Source: Lachnospiraceae bacterium (GTDB taxonomy: Bacteria > Bacillota > Clostridia > Lachnospirales > Lachnospiraceae). From it: a stretch of 64,000 nucleotides of DNA. The first letter of the stretch is position 1. Each line of letters starts with the position of its first letter. The stretch spans positions 1 through 64,000 of the forward strand of contig CAAGQC010000014.1 of NCBI GenBank assembly GCA_900771995.1, read 5' to 3'. The translations under genes were made by a program, and so were the position numbers. The notes under the pieces are model-generated. The model did no database searches. It worked only from the letters and a program-made list of their open reading frames with translations, and had not been told where the DNA came from. Below, piece by piece: positions 50,801 through 60,059 of the stretch.

Positions 50801-50944
50801 TTACTCACAGCCACAGAAAAGATAATACCCTGCAAATAATAAAAGCACCACCATGATCAGACCGATAAAACGGTTATGGATCACAAGCATAAGCAGCATG
50901 CCGACAGCCACAAAAAAGAGTATCAGACCAATGATCCTTTTCAT
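50801..50944 (-). CDS. 47-residue two-helix membrane peptide
   Basis: A short gene between gerW and the J-domain-like gene. It encodes a very hydrophobic peptide: MKRIIGLILFFVAVGMLLML (helix one), a VIHNRF turn, and a second helix ending YLFCGCE. AGGA lies 6 bases before the ATG, and the stop is 12 bases before the next gene, whose ribosome site GAAGGG overlaps the gap. Position and coupling support a real gene; function is unknown. The C-terminal CGC could be lipidated or form disulfides. Confidence 0.7.
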   Translation of the reverse strand: MKRIIGLILFFVAVGMLLMLVIHNRFIGLIMVVLLLFAGYYLFCGCE

Positions 50945-51002
50945 ACATATCCTACGGCTTTTCGACTGTTCTCATTTTATTATATGCAGAGTATCTTAAA
51001 TA

Positions 51003-51428
51003 TTACTTGTCTTCTGTAGCTTTCTCTTCCGCTTCCGGAAATGCGATGTCAACGACTTCCGCATCGGACATTTCTTCCTTTTCCTTCGGCTGAGTAAATT
51101 TGTCTACAATGTCGGGGATCATATCCAGAATCTTGGTAACGGTATCCTGATTCTTGATGTTTACCAGCTTGGTGGAACCGTTTTTGATGACCAGAACCGC
51201 GCTGGGGGTCATCTTACCGCCCAGACCTCCGGCTCCGGATGCGGATTTCTTCTCGGAATTGTTACCGGCACCGGCCCCGACACCGAAAGTCACATCCACC
51301 AGCGGAAGAATGATGGTATCACCGATCTTCGTAGCTTCTCCGACCACGGTCTTGGTGGAAAGCACGGTATCCATACCTTTTAACAGAGATTCTACCACAC
51401 CCTGAAACTGATTCTCTTTGTCTGCCAT
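51003..51428 (-). CDS. gerW: GerW (YtfJ)-family sporulation protein
   Basis: A 141-aa protein with the GerW/YtfJ pattern: VESLLKGMDTVLSTKTVVGE, then GDTIILPLVDVTFGVGAGAG and a glycine-rich loop, then MTPSAVLVIKNGSTKLVNI. In Bacillus YtfJ is a spore protein affecting germination; family members also occur in other Clostridia. It has no signal peptide. It follows DUF2953 by 23 bp, an order found in many Clostridia. Confidence 0.92.
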   Translation of the reverse strand: MADKENQFQGVVESLLKGMDTVLSTKTVVGEATKIGDTIILPLVDVTFGVGAGAGNNSEKKSASGAGGLGGKMTPSAVLVIKNGSTKLVNIKNQDTVTKILDMIPDIVDKFTQPKEKEEMSDAEVVDIAFPEAEEKATEDK

Positions 51429-51451
51429 AATAAACCTCCTGTTTTACACTG

Positions 51452-52405
51452 TTATTTGTTCTGTGTTTTCTGATATTGTCTGATGGTATTCCATAACTGC
51501 CGCAGCCTTCGATCTAAAATCAGCCGCAGGGAATGGAATAATACACAGGCTACGGTAAAATGTCCGGAAGCTTTGAATTTTCCCTCCAGAATGGCCTGCT
51601 CAAAATCCGGGATGATACAAATCCCCTTCCCCAGCTTCGGAAGGAACATTCCGTAGATCCCGTAGAGATATCCGGTGGTATCCGGGGAACCGGTACCGAC
51701 GGTCGCCGTGATCGTAAGCTTTCGCGGACGTAATCTTTTCATAATATGCCCGAGACGTTTCCCGGCATGCTTTATAAGTCCCTGCGTATCCGGGTCGTTC
51801 CACAGATTTTTATAAAATGCAATGTTTTGCAGTATATTTTTGATTTTAGCACAAATCTTTCGGACTGTGTACCGGATTCTTTCAAATAATCTGTATAGCC
51901 GACCCATTATTTTCCCGGAGGAATCTTCCGAATGCGTATGAGTCTCCGCCTCCTGTGCCTGAGGCTCGATAGCAGGCTGCGTTGACTCTTTTTCTGCTAC
52001 TTCGGATGCCGGGGAACTTTCTGCTTCGGCCTCAACGGAATCCGGCTCCGTTACTGCCTCCTGTGGAGCCGCCGGTACGGTCTGCTGCCCAGAGTTCTCG
52101 TCGGAAGTCTTCTGCTGTGCACCGGAGTTTTTCACCGGTCGTTCTGCCGAGGAATCATACAAGGTAAAGAACAGCAGTTTCACCAGAAGTTTCCCGGGAT
52201 CCGGATAATCGTAGGACAACCGTAGCAGTCCGAACAGCCATTGCACCCGCGCCGTAAATCGTAACTCTTCGGCATCCTTTTTCCCGGAGAGTTTATAGCA
52301 GACCGGAAAAAACAGGACCAGGAGAATTACCACGACCGCGATTCCCACAAGGATCAGAAGTACGATTCCCAGAATACTCAATATTTTAAAAAGGATCGTT
52401 AACAT
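51452..52405 (-). CDS. DUF2953 membrane protein
   Basis: A 317-aa protein. One N-terminal transmembrane helix (about residues 4-30), an acidic low-complexity stretch (about 95-170, rich in E, A, Q and S), and the C-terminal DUF2953 domain with RKLTITATVGTGSPDTTGYL and the following IIPDFEQAILEGKFKASG. The start at 52405 has GGGAG 8 bases upstream; it overlaps the preceding gene by 7 bp. DUF2953 proteins are habitual neighbours of gerW and presumably act with it in spores or envelope. Confidence 0.85.
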   Translation of the reverse strand: MLTILFKILSILGIVLLILVGIAVVVILLVLFFPVCYKLSGKKDAEELRFTARVQWLFGLLRLSYDYPDPGKLLVKLLFFTLYDSSAERPVKNSGAQQKTSDENSGQQTVPAAPQEAVTEPDSVEAEAESSPASEVAEKESTQPAIEPQAQEAETHTHSEDSSGKIMGRLYRLFERIRYTVRKICAKIKNILQNIAFYKNLWNDPDTQGLIKHAGKRLGHIMKRLRPRKLTITATVGTGSPDTTGYLYGIYGMFLPKLGKGICIIPDFEQAILEGKFKASGHFTVACVLFHSLRLILDRRLRQLWNTIRQYQKTQNK

Positions 52406-52722
52406 AACAAATACTCCCGCAGATTGCAGTCCCCTCTCACTTCCAGACACTCTTTCGTGATCTGTTCGATCAGCTGTAAAGCATCTTCATAGCCGGACGC
52501 TATGCCCAGAATCAGAAATTCTTCGTCCTTATAATGAGGCTGGACCAACTGCCTGGCATCGAAAATATCCAACTGGTCTGACGGATTTCTGGCCGGAGTG
52601 ATGAGATAAACATTGGCTAAAAGAGGCTTTTTTTCCAGTCTCTTTTTTATTTTATCCAGTTTTTCGGATGCAATGCCCTCTCCCAGATAGAGATTTGAGG
52701 CAAATTGAAATCTTCCTGCCAT
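52399..52722 (-). CDS. Conserved hypothetical protein
   Basis: A 107-aa soluble protein, not recognised by family name. It starts MAGRFQFASNLYLGEGIASE and shows an alternating alpha/beta pattern (LANVYLITPARNPSDQLDIF; EEFLILGIASGYEDALQLIE). Similar small proteins precede DUF2953 in other Clostridia as far as I recall. It is the first gene of the gerW operon, with a promoter 30-60 bp upstream. Confidence 0.7.
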   Translation of the reverse strand: MAGRFQFASNLYLGEGIASEKLDKIKKRLEKKPLLANVYLITPARNPSDQLDIFDARQLVQPHYKDEEFLILGIASGYEDALQLIEQITKECLEVRGDCNLREYLLC

Positions 52723-52751
52723 ACATAGGTTCCTTAAAATCTTTTTCTCCT

Positions 52752-52780
52752 AGTATAGCATAGATTCCAGAATATTACAA
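52752..52780 (-). promoter_or_regulatory. Promoter of the gerW operon
   Basis: On the minus strand TTGTAA (52775-52780) and TATACT (52752-52757) are 17 bases apart; the leader would be about 23 bases. It is back to back with the promoter of the HD-GYP gene. Confidence 0.6.
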
Positions 52781-52790
52781 TTTTTGTTAC

Positions 52791-52818
52791 TTGACTTTTT
52801 AGCATGATATTTTATACT
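52791..52818 (+). promoter_or_regulatory. Promoter of the HD-GYP-like gene
   Basis: TTGACT (52791-52796) and TATACT (52813-52818) are 16 bases apart, with transcription expected near 52825, about 24 bases before the start codon. Confidence 0.65.
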
Positions 52819-52848
52819 TGAATTAGTACAAATGAGGAGGAAACATCT

Positions 52849-53901
52849 TTGAAGGTTATTACTAAAATGGAGTTACAGCCGGATATGGTCCTTGGGGAGG
52901 ACATTCTGGATCAGGATCGTGTAATCTATCCTGCAGGAACGACCGTTACTCCGCAGATCATCGAAAAGCTGAAACGTTATAATCTGGTGTGTGTTACCGT
53001 AATGGAAGACATCGATTTTGCCACCACCCATTACGCGAAGATTCGTTTCGATTCTAATTTCAAGGCATTTGAACGTGCCTATCCCTTATTTTTAGGACAG
53101 TACAAGCTGGCAATGAAACAACTGCTGATCATGGGCAGAAAGCCGGCGGACATTATTCTGCTGACAATCTACAAGGAATTGTATTATTATATCACTTCCG
53201 GTCCGGTACTACTTGACTACCTGTACAATCTGATGCCCAGTGAGGATGAACTTACCTATACCCAGGGTCTGAATGCCGCGCTTCTGGCGGGTACTTTCGC
53301 CGACTGGCTGGGAATGAATGAGGAAGAGAAAAATACCCTGATCCTCTGCGGTTTCTATTATGACATCGGCAAGCAGCAGCTGCCCTACGAACTGTTATGG
53401 AAGCCCGGAAAGCTTACGGATGAAGAATTCAAGGTCATCAAGACCCATCCCGTGGTCGGTTATACCACCGTGCGCAATCAGGATCTGAACGAACATGTGA
53501 AGAATGCGGTGATCATGCATCATGAGCGTCTGGATGGCAGCGGTTATCCCTATCATATGTCCGGACAGAAAATAGATGTTTTTGCCAGATACATAGCCAT
53601 TATCGATGCCTATATTGCCATGGCATCTCCCAGAACCTACCGTAACGCCCTGACTCCGTTACAGATTCTTGGTAATTTTGAAAAAAGTCTGGATAAATAC
53701 GATGTAGAATTGCTGATGCCGATCATGAAGCGTATCGCCGATGCACAGATCGGAACCAATGTGGAACTGAATGACGGAAGTGTCTGGGAAGTATTGATCA
53801 TCCATCCCAACAAATACTCCCGTCCTATTTTGAAAAATGAGAAAAACGAATTTGTGGATCTGTTACAGAGACCGGATCTGGAAATCGTCAAGAACGTTTA
53901 A
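52849..53901 (+). CDS. Degenerate HD-GYP domain protein
   Basis: A 350-aa cytoplasmic protein of the HD-GYP (cyclic-di-GMP phosphodiesterase) family. The N-terminal part begins MELQPDMVLGEDI, a typical partner domain (DUF3391-like). In the HD-GYP part HHERLDGSGYP (224-234) and H200 in KTHPVVGY are kept. However, the first metal histidine is Q139 (YTQGLN) and the HD pair is Y171-D172 (YYDIGK), so at least two ligands are lost and hydrolysis is doubtful. The start is TTG at 52849 with GAGGAGG 8 bases upstream. It has its own promoter and terminator. Confidence 0.8.
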   Translation: MKVITKMELQPDMVLGEDILDQDRVIYPAGTTVTPQIIEKLKRYNLVCVTVMEDIDFATTHYAKIRFDSNFKAFERAYPLFLGQYKLAMKQLLIMGRKPADIILLTIYKELYYYITSGPVLLDYLYNLMPSEDELTYTQGLNAALLAGTFADWLGMNEEEKNTLILCGFYYDIGKQQLPYELLWKPGKLTDEEFKVIKTHPVVGYTTVRNQDLNEHVKNAVIMHHERLDGSGYPYHMSGQKIDVFARYIAIIDAYIAMASPRTYRNALTPLQILGNFEKSLDKYDVELLMPIMKRIADAQIGTNVELNDGSVWEVLIIHPNKYSRPILKNEKNEFVDLLQRPDLEIVKNV

Positions 53902-53942
53902 ACAAGAATCGTTAATAATAAGAACCTTTAAGGAAAAGAAGC

Positions 53943-53980
53943 AGGAATAATCAAATTTTCCATTGATTATTCCTTTTTCT
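53943..53980 (+). terminator. Terminator after the HD-GYP-like gene
   Basis: Stem AGGAATAATCAA / TTGATTATTCCT, 12 pairs with an 8-base loop, followed by TTTTTCTTT. It overlaps the end of the convergent NUDIX gene. Confidence 0.85.
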
Positions 53981-54391
53981 TTCCTGATATTCCGCATAAG
54001 CCTTCTCCAGGATCTGTTTCTCATTGGCGAATTTCAACAGATGATATGCCTCATGATATTTGTAAAAACCGGAGTCGGCAAAGTACTCTTCTCTCTGGGG
54101 CTTGCTGTAATAGCTGTCGGTCCCCATCAGATACCAGTGCACTTCCTTCGCCACCACATCTTCCGGCACCGTAAAGGAGTACTCACTTTTACCGATGTAA
54201 TCTACAATGTATGCTTTCGAACCGCTTTCTTCCAGCACTTCCCTGAGTGCAGTCTCTTCGTGGGTCTCACCGGCTTCCACGGTTCCCTTCGGCAGGACCC
54301 AGCCTTCGTATTTATTTTTAATATTCTTATAAAGCAGCAAAATCTTCCCCCGAAAGATCACAACTCCGCCGCAACTGGTAGCCTCAATCAT
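53951..54391 (-). CDS. NUDIX hydrolase
   Basis: A 146-aa pyrophosphohydrolase. The full Nudix box runs over residues 36-58: G-x5-E-x7-REVLEESG is matched by GTVEAGETHEETAL followed by REVLEESG. The N-terminal beta sheet SCGGVVIFRGKILLLYKN and YEGWVLPKG are typical of Ap4A/diadenosine-type or RppH-like members; substrate is not predictable. Its 3' end lies in the terminator of the HD-GYP gene. It is 16 bp downstream of the penicillin-binding protein gene. Confidence 0.9.
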   Translation of the reverse strand: MIEATSCGGVVIFRGKILLLYKNIKNKYEGWVLPKGTVEAGETHEETALREVLEESGSKAYIVDYIGKSEYSFTVPEDVVAKEVHWYLMGTDSYYSKPQREEYFADSGFYKYHEAYHLLKFANEKQILEKAYAEYQERKRNNQWKI

Positions 54392-54407
54392 GGCTCGTTA
54401 CCTCCGA

Positions 54408-55898
54408 TCACTGTTTCTGATTGAAATAGGAATCAAACAGACGTCTTGCAATGGGAACCGCATAATCACCGCCGCTTCCGGCACCTTCCACGATAATGGT
54501 GACGCAGACCTCCGGATCCTCCGCCGGAGCGAAACCGGTAAACCAGGCATGGCTGTCGCCTTTGACGTTATTGTATTCCGCGGAACCGGTCTTGCCGGCT
54601 GCGGTATAATTCAGTCCCCGCAGCTTGGAGGCGGTACCTTCTTCCACCACATCGGTCATCAGCTGTTTTAAAACGGCAGCCTCATCTTCCGTCATCAGCC
54701 GTCCGTATTCAGAAGCTTTAAAACTCTTGACTACCGTACCTTCATCATTTTCCACATGATCGATCACATAGGGTTTCATCAGGACGCCGTCGTTGGCAAT
54801 GGCACAGGTGATCATATTCAGATGCATCGGCGTGATCTGGGTCTTACCCTGACCGATGGAGGTCTGCATCATTTCCGCAGAAAGGGTACTGTCGGAGACC
54901 AGGGCCGAACTTTTGGCATAATTCAAAGTCAGCGGCAGATCTTCATTGAACAGCAGATCATTCAAAGTCTCCTGAAAAGCGGATCTGTCCAGACTCATTC
55001 CGATATTGGCAAAGGAGGAGTTACAGGATTTCGCGAAGGACTTTTTGAAATCCACCTGTCCGTGATTTGCCCCGTGGTAACAGCTGATCTTGCTGTCCCC
55101 CACCCGGAAGGATCCGTTGCAGTTATACGAATAGTTCTGGTAAGTGGTGGGATTCTCACGGATGTATTCCAACGCCGTTACGATCTTGAAGGTAGACCCT
55201 GGAGGGTAAAGTCCCTGAGTGGCACGGTTTAAAAGCACCGTACTGGAATCATTGTCCACCAGATCATCCCAGATCTCCGGAATGGTATTCGGATCAAAAT
55301 CCGGATGGGACACCATGGCAAGGATCTTACCGGTAGAGACTTCCGTCACTATGATGGCGCCGTGGTAAATATCCAGCTGGTCATTGGCCACTTGCTGGAT
55401 CTGGACATCCAGTGTGGTATATACATTGTCTCCGGGATTCTTTTTCCCGGCGGTATCGTTTTTGACCTTATTGCTCAGAGAGGTATTGGTGTTGATCAGA
55501 TAATAATTGGCCAGTGCCTCCACTCCCATTCTGCCCTGGGTGGAATATCCCACGATATGGGCGAACAGATTCTTAAAGGGATAATTACGGGTCTCTTCTT
55601 CATCTTCTCCGAGGATTGTCTCCGCAAGGACTTCTCCGTCTCTGGAATAGATAGATCCGCGGTAATTACGGGATAACAGAATCTGCTGACGGGAATTATA
55701 GCTGTTATTGATCATATCCTGTTCACTGGTTGCCACAAAATGCCCCAGATAGACTAACAGACACAAGAACAACACACCGATTCCTCCGGCAGACAGCCAG
55801 ATTTCCCGCTGATTTCCCATACGTCTGCGATTCTGCGCCTTCTTTTTCTGATCTGCATCGCTCTTTTTCTGCGTATTTTGCATCTTATTTTCTGCCAC
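54408..55898 (-). CDS. Penicillin-binding protein, class B transpeptidase (PbpA-like)
   Basis: Membrane-anchored peptidoglycan transpeptidase, 496 aa. A cytoplasmic basic N terminus, one transmembrane helix (about 33-54), a reduced pedestal, and the transpeptidase domain: SxxK S235-TFK in PGSTFKIV, SxN S291-CN in KSCNSSF, and KTG at 436-438 in AAGKTGSAEYN. The short pedestal and the neighbouring FtsW/RodA gene recall the PbpA-RodA pair. Its start overlaps the SEDS gene end by 14 bp, showing coupled synthesis of a SEDS-bPBP synthase. Confidence 0.92.
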   Translation of the reverse strand: MAENKMQNTQKKSDADQKKKAQNRRRMGNQREIWLSAGGIGVLFLCLLVYLGHFVATSEQDMINNSYNSRQQILLSRNYRGSIYSRDGEVLAETILGEDEEETRNYPFKNLFAHIVGYSTQGRMGVEALANYYLINTNTSLSNKVKNDTAGKKNPGDNVYTTLDVQIQQVANDQLDIYHGAIIVTEVSTGKILAMVSHPDFDPNTIPEIWDDLVDNDSSTVLLNRATQGLYPPGSTFKIVTALEYIRENPTTYQNYSYNCNGSFRVGDSKISCYHGANHGQVDFKKSFAKSCNSSFANIGMSLDRSAFQETLNDLLFNEDLPLTLNYAKSSALVSDSTLSAEMMQTSIGQGKTQITPMHLNMITCAIANDGVLMKPYVIDHVENDEGTVVKSFKASEYGRLMTEDEAAVLKQLMTDVVEEGTASKLRGLNYTAAGKTGSAEYNNVKGDSHAWFTGFAPAEDPEVCVTIIVEGAGSGGDYAVPIARRLFDSYFNQKQ

Positions 55899-57210
55899 CT
55901 CTGCGCTCTCCTTCCTTCTGCAGCCGGATGTAGATTCCCTGTATAATGAAAAACATGATCATGGTCGTCATGACAGAGCTTCCTCCGTAACTGATAAAAG
56001 GAAGCGTCACGCCGGTCAGCGGAATAAACTTCGTTCCTCCGCCGATGGTCAAAAAAATCTGGAAAATATACATAATACCGATGCCATATACGATCAGCTG
56101 ATAGAAACGGTCGTGGATGCATACGGCAACCCGCATCATTTCCAAAAAGCTGCTGACGCAGATCAGGATCAGACACATTCCGAAGATCACGCCCAACTCC
56201 TCACAGATGGAAGAAAAGATAAAATCCGCTTCCACGTAAGGAATGGCGGTGGGATTTCCTTTTAGCAGGCCCATGCCGAACCAGCTTCCGCTGCCGATGG
56301 CAAACAGTGACTGGGTGATCTGATAGCCTTTATTGTCAATATATTTCCAGGGATCCTGCCAGGCCAGCACTCTGACCCGCACATGATCAAACAGCTGATA
56401 GGCCAGATAAGAAGCCGCACCGCCGCCCACGATACCTGCCAGAAGGTAGAGATAATTTCTGGTGGCCGCAAATACCACGAAGACAAATCCCACGAAGAAG
56501 ATCAAAGCACTTCCCAGATCCTTGGACACTACCAGGATCACCACATGGGCTCCCGCAATGATCGCTGTCAGAACGATCCGCTGAAAAGAGATATTCTCCC
56601 AGAGAGCTCCGGCAAGGAAGAACAGGAACAGGATCTTGACGAATTCCGAAGGCTGAAAGGTGATCCCGCCCAGAGAAAAGGAGATCTTGGAACCGTGGGT
56701 TACTTCTCCAAGGATCAATACGGTACTGAGTAACGCGATTCCCAGTGTGGCATACAGCCAGGTGATTTTCTTGAAAAAATGTATCTTTCCCAGCAAATAC
56801 GGAATAAGCAGGGAAAAGATCAGGGATACCAGTACGATCACATACTGCCGTATGGCCTTGTCAAAGGACAGTCTCGATACGATACAAAGTCCGATCCCCA
56901 GAAGCATACACATATTATTCAGCAAAAGTCTGTTTATATTCTCGTAGATCAGCGACACCATGGTAATGGTCGCGAATAAAAAGATCAATATAAACGCAAA
57001 GAAAAACAGGTATTGAAAATTACCACTGACCAGTGACAGGTCCAGAAAACACAGCACCTGCACCAGAAACATTAAAACATCCTGCAAAATAAAGACGCCA
57101 CGTCTGGATTCTCCCACCGGATAGCGAAACGAATAAAAGCAGCTTACGGTATACAGAATCATAAAAAAGGCGATAAAATATTTGGATAATTCAATTACAT
57201 ATTCCTGCAT
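55885..57210 (-). CDS. SEDS-family peptidoglycan polymerase (FtsW/RodA/SpoVE)
   Basis: Polytopic membrane glycosyltransferase of 441 aa with about ten to eleven helices. GSKISFSLGGITFQPSEFVKI carries the QPSEF motif, KDLGSALIFFVGF contains the catalytic-site aspartate region, and PLTGVTLPFISYGGSS the C-terminal SEDS signature. Together with the downstream class B PBP it forms a wall synthase, either for elongation or division. The exact subtype is not certain. It is about 20 bp downstream of the U32 peptidase gene. Confidence 0.93.
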   Translation of the reverse strand: MQEYVIELSKYFIAFFMILYTVSCFYSFRYPVGESRRGVFILQDVLMFLVQVLCFLDLSLVSGNFQYLFFFAFILIFLFATITMVSLIYENINRLLLNNMCMLLGIGLCIVSRLSFDKAIRQYVIVLVSLIFSLLIPYLLGKIHFFKKITWLYATLGIALLSTVLILGEVTHGSKISFSLGGITFQPSEFVKILFLFFLAGALWENISFQRIVLTAIIAGAHVVILVVSKDLGSALIFFVGFVFVVFAATRNYLYLLAGIVGGGAASYLAYQLFDHVRVRVLAWQDPWKYIDNKGYQITQSLFAIGSGSWFGMGLLKGNPTAIPYVEADFIFSSICEELGVIFGMCLILICVSSFLEMMRVAVCIHDRFYQLIVYGIGIMYIFQIFLTIGGGTKFIPLTGVTLPFISYGGSSVMTTMIMFFIIQGIYIRLQKEGERRGGRK

Positions 57211-57230
57211 GAATTAAAATACCTTTCTGT

Positions 57231-59468
57231 TTAATCTACGCCACGTTTTTCGTGACCTGTAGTATACTCGGCATACGGCAGATCCTTACGTCTGCCTGCA
57301 AAATACTCCAGAACGTCAAAAGTCTCTTTTTCGTTCTCTGTCGTAAAATCCAGCCGGCAGGTGACTCTGCCCTGCCATTTGTCCCTGTCCTTATGCAGGG
57401 ACAGCGGAACGCTGTTATAGATCACATTAAAACAATGGGTACAGTTACGCAGCACCGGGAAATGTTTGTGGTAGCGATCCACCAGTTCCGTGACCTTGGG
57501 GCCTTCCATGGGACGGCATTGTTCCGTGGTCTTCATCACACAGTTTGTGGTGACCATCATGGGGATTCTGCCGTAAATGACCTTTTCCGCAGGAAACTCC
57601 GGATCCAGAAGACTCTTCTGCTCCGCCGCCGTCAGTTCCAACGGCAGGCAGAAACCATCGATCTTCTCTTTCCAGAAGGCAAGACAGGTCCGGTTCCAGA
57701 GATACAGGCTGTGATCGCCGATGATCTCTTTCTCCGGGAAATTCCATTGCCGTAACAACTCTATATGTTCCAGAGACCCCGCCTGAAATCCCCGGATATA
57801 TGCCAGATTCTCTGACAATAGTATCTGTAAGGTTTTCAGATATTGCTGATCCCGCAACCGGAGGATCTTCGGCAGGGAGATCATGCAGAGAACATCTTTT
57901 TCGTTCAGTTCGCGGAATATTTCTGCCGTCTGTGTCGGATCCTGCAACAGGAGATCCGCATCCAGATATACCCGGAGCTTTCCGGATCCCGCAAAAGTTC
58001 CCTGCTGTAACACGGATCTGTAAAATCCCCGCCATTGTCCGTCTGTCCGCAGGCTCACTGCCCAGGGAACCGCATAATCCCGCTCTTTTTGGGAAACGGC
58101 TTTTCTGTCGCAGATCACGGTGTCCGCCGGGGAAGCCTCTCCGGATGCGGTCACAAGTGCTCTCTCATAGGAAAGACCGTTCTGCAGTATCACCTGCTCT
58201 TCCAACAGAGCAAGACCTTTTCTGCGCAGTTCATTGATGGCTTTTAAGGGATAAAAGGCATTGTCACTTACCCGGATCTGCATGGGACCATCCTGATGGA
58301 AATGGCTGTCCCCCAGCTTGCCCAGCTGCTTTGCAATATTCTCCCGGGTGATGGGCTGTCTGGCCGCCACATCTACCTGATCCCCTTCCACTACAACCCT
58401 GATCTCTCCGCTGTTCAGACGCAGTACGGCAGCCTTGCCGGTAATAAATTCCGCCTCCATGGATACGGGAAGGGTCAGCTTGTGCTCCAGATGTTCCCTG
58501 CGGATATCAGCAAGCAGCGTTTCATCACTGCCACTGTAGGCAGGGCTGTTTAAGGTCACCATTTCCCGGCCGTTATGCTTGTGATAATAGCCATCCTGCC
58601 GCTCGCTGCGGATATAAAGGCAGGAAAGCGTATGCATGTCTGCCTTTGCGATCTTCCAGGGGGCTTTCGGATCTGCATAATATTTGTCAATATATTTCCG
58701 GTATACTGCGGTAACACCGGCGGCATATTCCGGCTTTTTCATGCGGCCTTCGATCTTGAACGAATCGATCCCGGCTTCCAAAAGCTGTGGAATGGATTCT
58801 ATGGTGCACATATCCTTAAGGCTTAAGGGATAGCATTCCTTCGGATGTTCCCCCGTGGTATAGGGCAGTCGGCAGGGCTGGGCACACCGGCCGCGGTTTC
58901 CGCTTCTGCCGCCTAAGATGCTGCTGAACAGGCACTGCCCGGAATAACAATAACACATGGCTCCGTGGATAAAGCATTCGATCTCCAGACCGGTGACCTC
59001 CTTGATCCGGCGGATCTCCGTAAGACTCAGTTCTCTGGCGGGAACTACGCGGCAGGCTCCCTGATCCTTTAAAAATGCCGCTCCGTATTCTCCGGTAATG
59101 GTCATCTGTGTGCTTCCGTGAAGCTCCATGCCGGGAAAGTGCTCCTTAAGATAGGAAAATACTCCCATATCCTGAATGATAACACCGTCCAGTCCCGCCT
59201 GATAATAGGGGGCCAGATACCCGTAAAGTTCCGAAAATTCGGATTCCTTCACCAGCGTATTTACGGTGAGATATACTTTTCTACCAAAAAGATGGGCATA
59301 ACGGATACAGGCGATCAGTTCTTCTTCCGAAAAATTCTCTGCATAGGCTCTGGCACCAAAGCGGCTGCCGCCCAGATATATGGCATCCGCGCCGGCATGG
59401 ATCGCTCCGTAAAAAGCTTCCGCATTCCCGGCCGGGGCCAGCAATTCTACTTTTTTTGCTGCGTTCAT
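57231..59468 (-). CDS. U32-family peptidase (collagenase-like) with DUF3656-type C-terminal region
   Basis: A 745-aa protein. The N-terminal U32 domain has VELLAPAGNAEAFYGAIHAGADAIYLG, then ECFIHGAMCYCYSGQCLFS, the family signature with metal-cluster cysteines, and GNRGRCAQPCRLPY. The rest resembles the long U32 proteins with a DUF3656-type region, a group to which RlhA (23S rRNA C2501 hydroxylation in E. coli) belongs, so an RNA-modification role is as likely as proteolysis. It lies between zapA and the SEDS gene. A stem-loop-like GACAGCTATCAATTATTTGTC sits near its start region. Confidence 0.85.
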   Translation of the reverse strand: MNAAKKVELLAPAGNAEAFYGAIHAGADAIYLGGSRFGARAYAENFSEEELIACIRYAHLFGRKVYLTVNTLVKESEFSELYGYLAPYYQAGLDGVIIQDMGVFSYLKEHFPGMELHGSTQMTITGEYGAAFLKDQGACRVVPARELSLTEIRRIKEVTGLEIECFIHGAMCYCYSGQCLFSSILGGRSGNRGRCAQPCRLPYTTGEHPKECYPLSLKDMCTIESIPQLLEAGIDSFKIEGRMKKPEYAAGVTAVYRKYIDKYYADPKAPWKIAKADMHTLSCLYIRSERQDGYYHKHNGREMVTLNSPAYSGSDETLLADIRREHLEHKLTLPVSMEAEFITGKAAVLRLNSGEIRVVVEGDQVDVAARQPITRENIAKQLGKLGDSHFHQDGPMQIRVSDNAFYPLKAINELRRKGLALLEEQVILQNGLSYERALVTASGEASPADTVICDRKAVSQKERDYAVPWAVSLRTDGQWRGFYRSVLQQGTFAGSGKLRVYLDADLLLQDPTQTAEIFRELNEKDVLCMISLPKILRLRDQQYLKTLQILLSENLAYIRGFQAGSLEHIELLRQWNFPEKEIIGDHSLYLWNRTCLAFWKEKIDGFCLPLELTAAEQKSLLDPEFPAEKVIYGRIPMMVTTNCVMKTTEQCRPMEGPKVTELVDRYHKHFPVLRNCTHCFNVIYNSVPLSLHKDRDKWQGRVTCRLDFTTENEKETFDVLEYFAGRRKDLPYAEYTTGHEKRGVD

Positions 59469-59526
59469 AATTTCCTCTGTTGCATTCGAATAAGCAAATA
59501 GCTGCCCGAGAACGGACAGCTATCAA

Positions 59527-59928
59527 TTATTTGTCTTTTAATTCTGTCTCCAGACGTACAATTTTCTTGGCATCTTCATTTAACTGCTTTTGCAGTTCTT
59601 TTCCCTGCTTTTCTGCATTTTCCAGTTTGATCTGTGCCGAGATCAGTTCGTGCTTCAGATCATAGAGTTCTTTTTCCTTGCCCTGAAGCTCTTCCTCCAG
59701 AATCGAGATCTGCTTCTTGGCCTTAAAATAATCATCTGCGATATTCAGCTGCAGCAGAATATTCTGTTTGTCCAGGGGCTGTCTTCGAAAGCCGTCCAGC
59801 TTCCCGTATTCGGCAATCTTACCGTTGATATAGGAAGCAATTTTCTGCATGTAATCTTCACTTTCATAGCCGCTTAAAGTAAATACTTTTCCGCCTATGA
59901 TCACTTCGGTATCTGTCTTAGGTGACAT
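59527..59928 (-). CDS. zapA: Cell division protein ZapA
   Basis: A 133-aa protein that bundles FtsZ. The N-terminal globular part reads EVIIGGKVFTLSGYESEDYMQKIASYINGKI and the C-terminal half is a coiled coil (about 65-133), longer than in E. coli ZapA (109 aa). The start at 59928 is supported by AGGGGTG about 5-6 bases upstream. The next gene is the U32 peptidase, then the SEDS-PBP pair, so division and wall genes cluster here. Confidence 0.88.
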   Translation of the reverse strand: MSPKTDTEVIIGGKVFTLSGYESEDYMQKIASYINGKIAEYGKLDGFRRQPLDKQNILLQLNIADDYFKAKKQISILEEELQGKEKELYDLKHELISAQIKLENAEKQGKELQKQLNEDAKKIVRLETELKDK

Positions 59929-60059
59929 CTCAACACCCCTCTTAACACTCTTTTGAAAAACACAATATATGCTGTTCACTAAAAAATATAATACAAGATT
60001 TATTATATATCAGAATGTATAGGGTGGCAAGTAAAATTTCGTAAGCTGCCCGGTATCCG

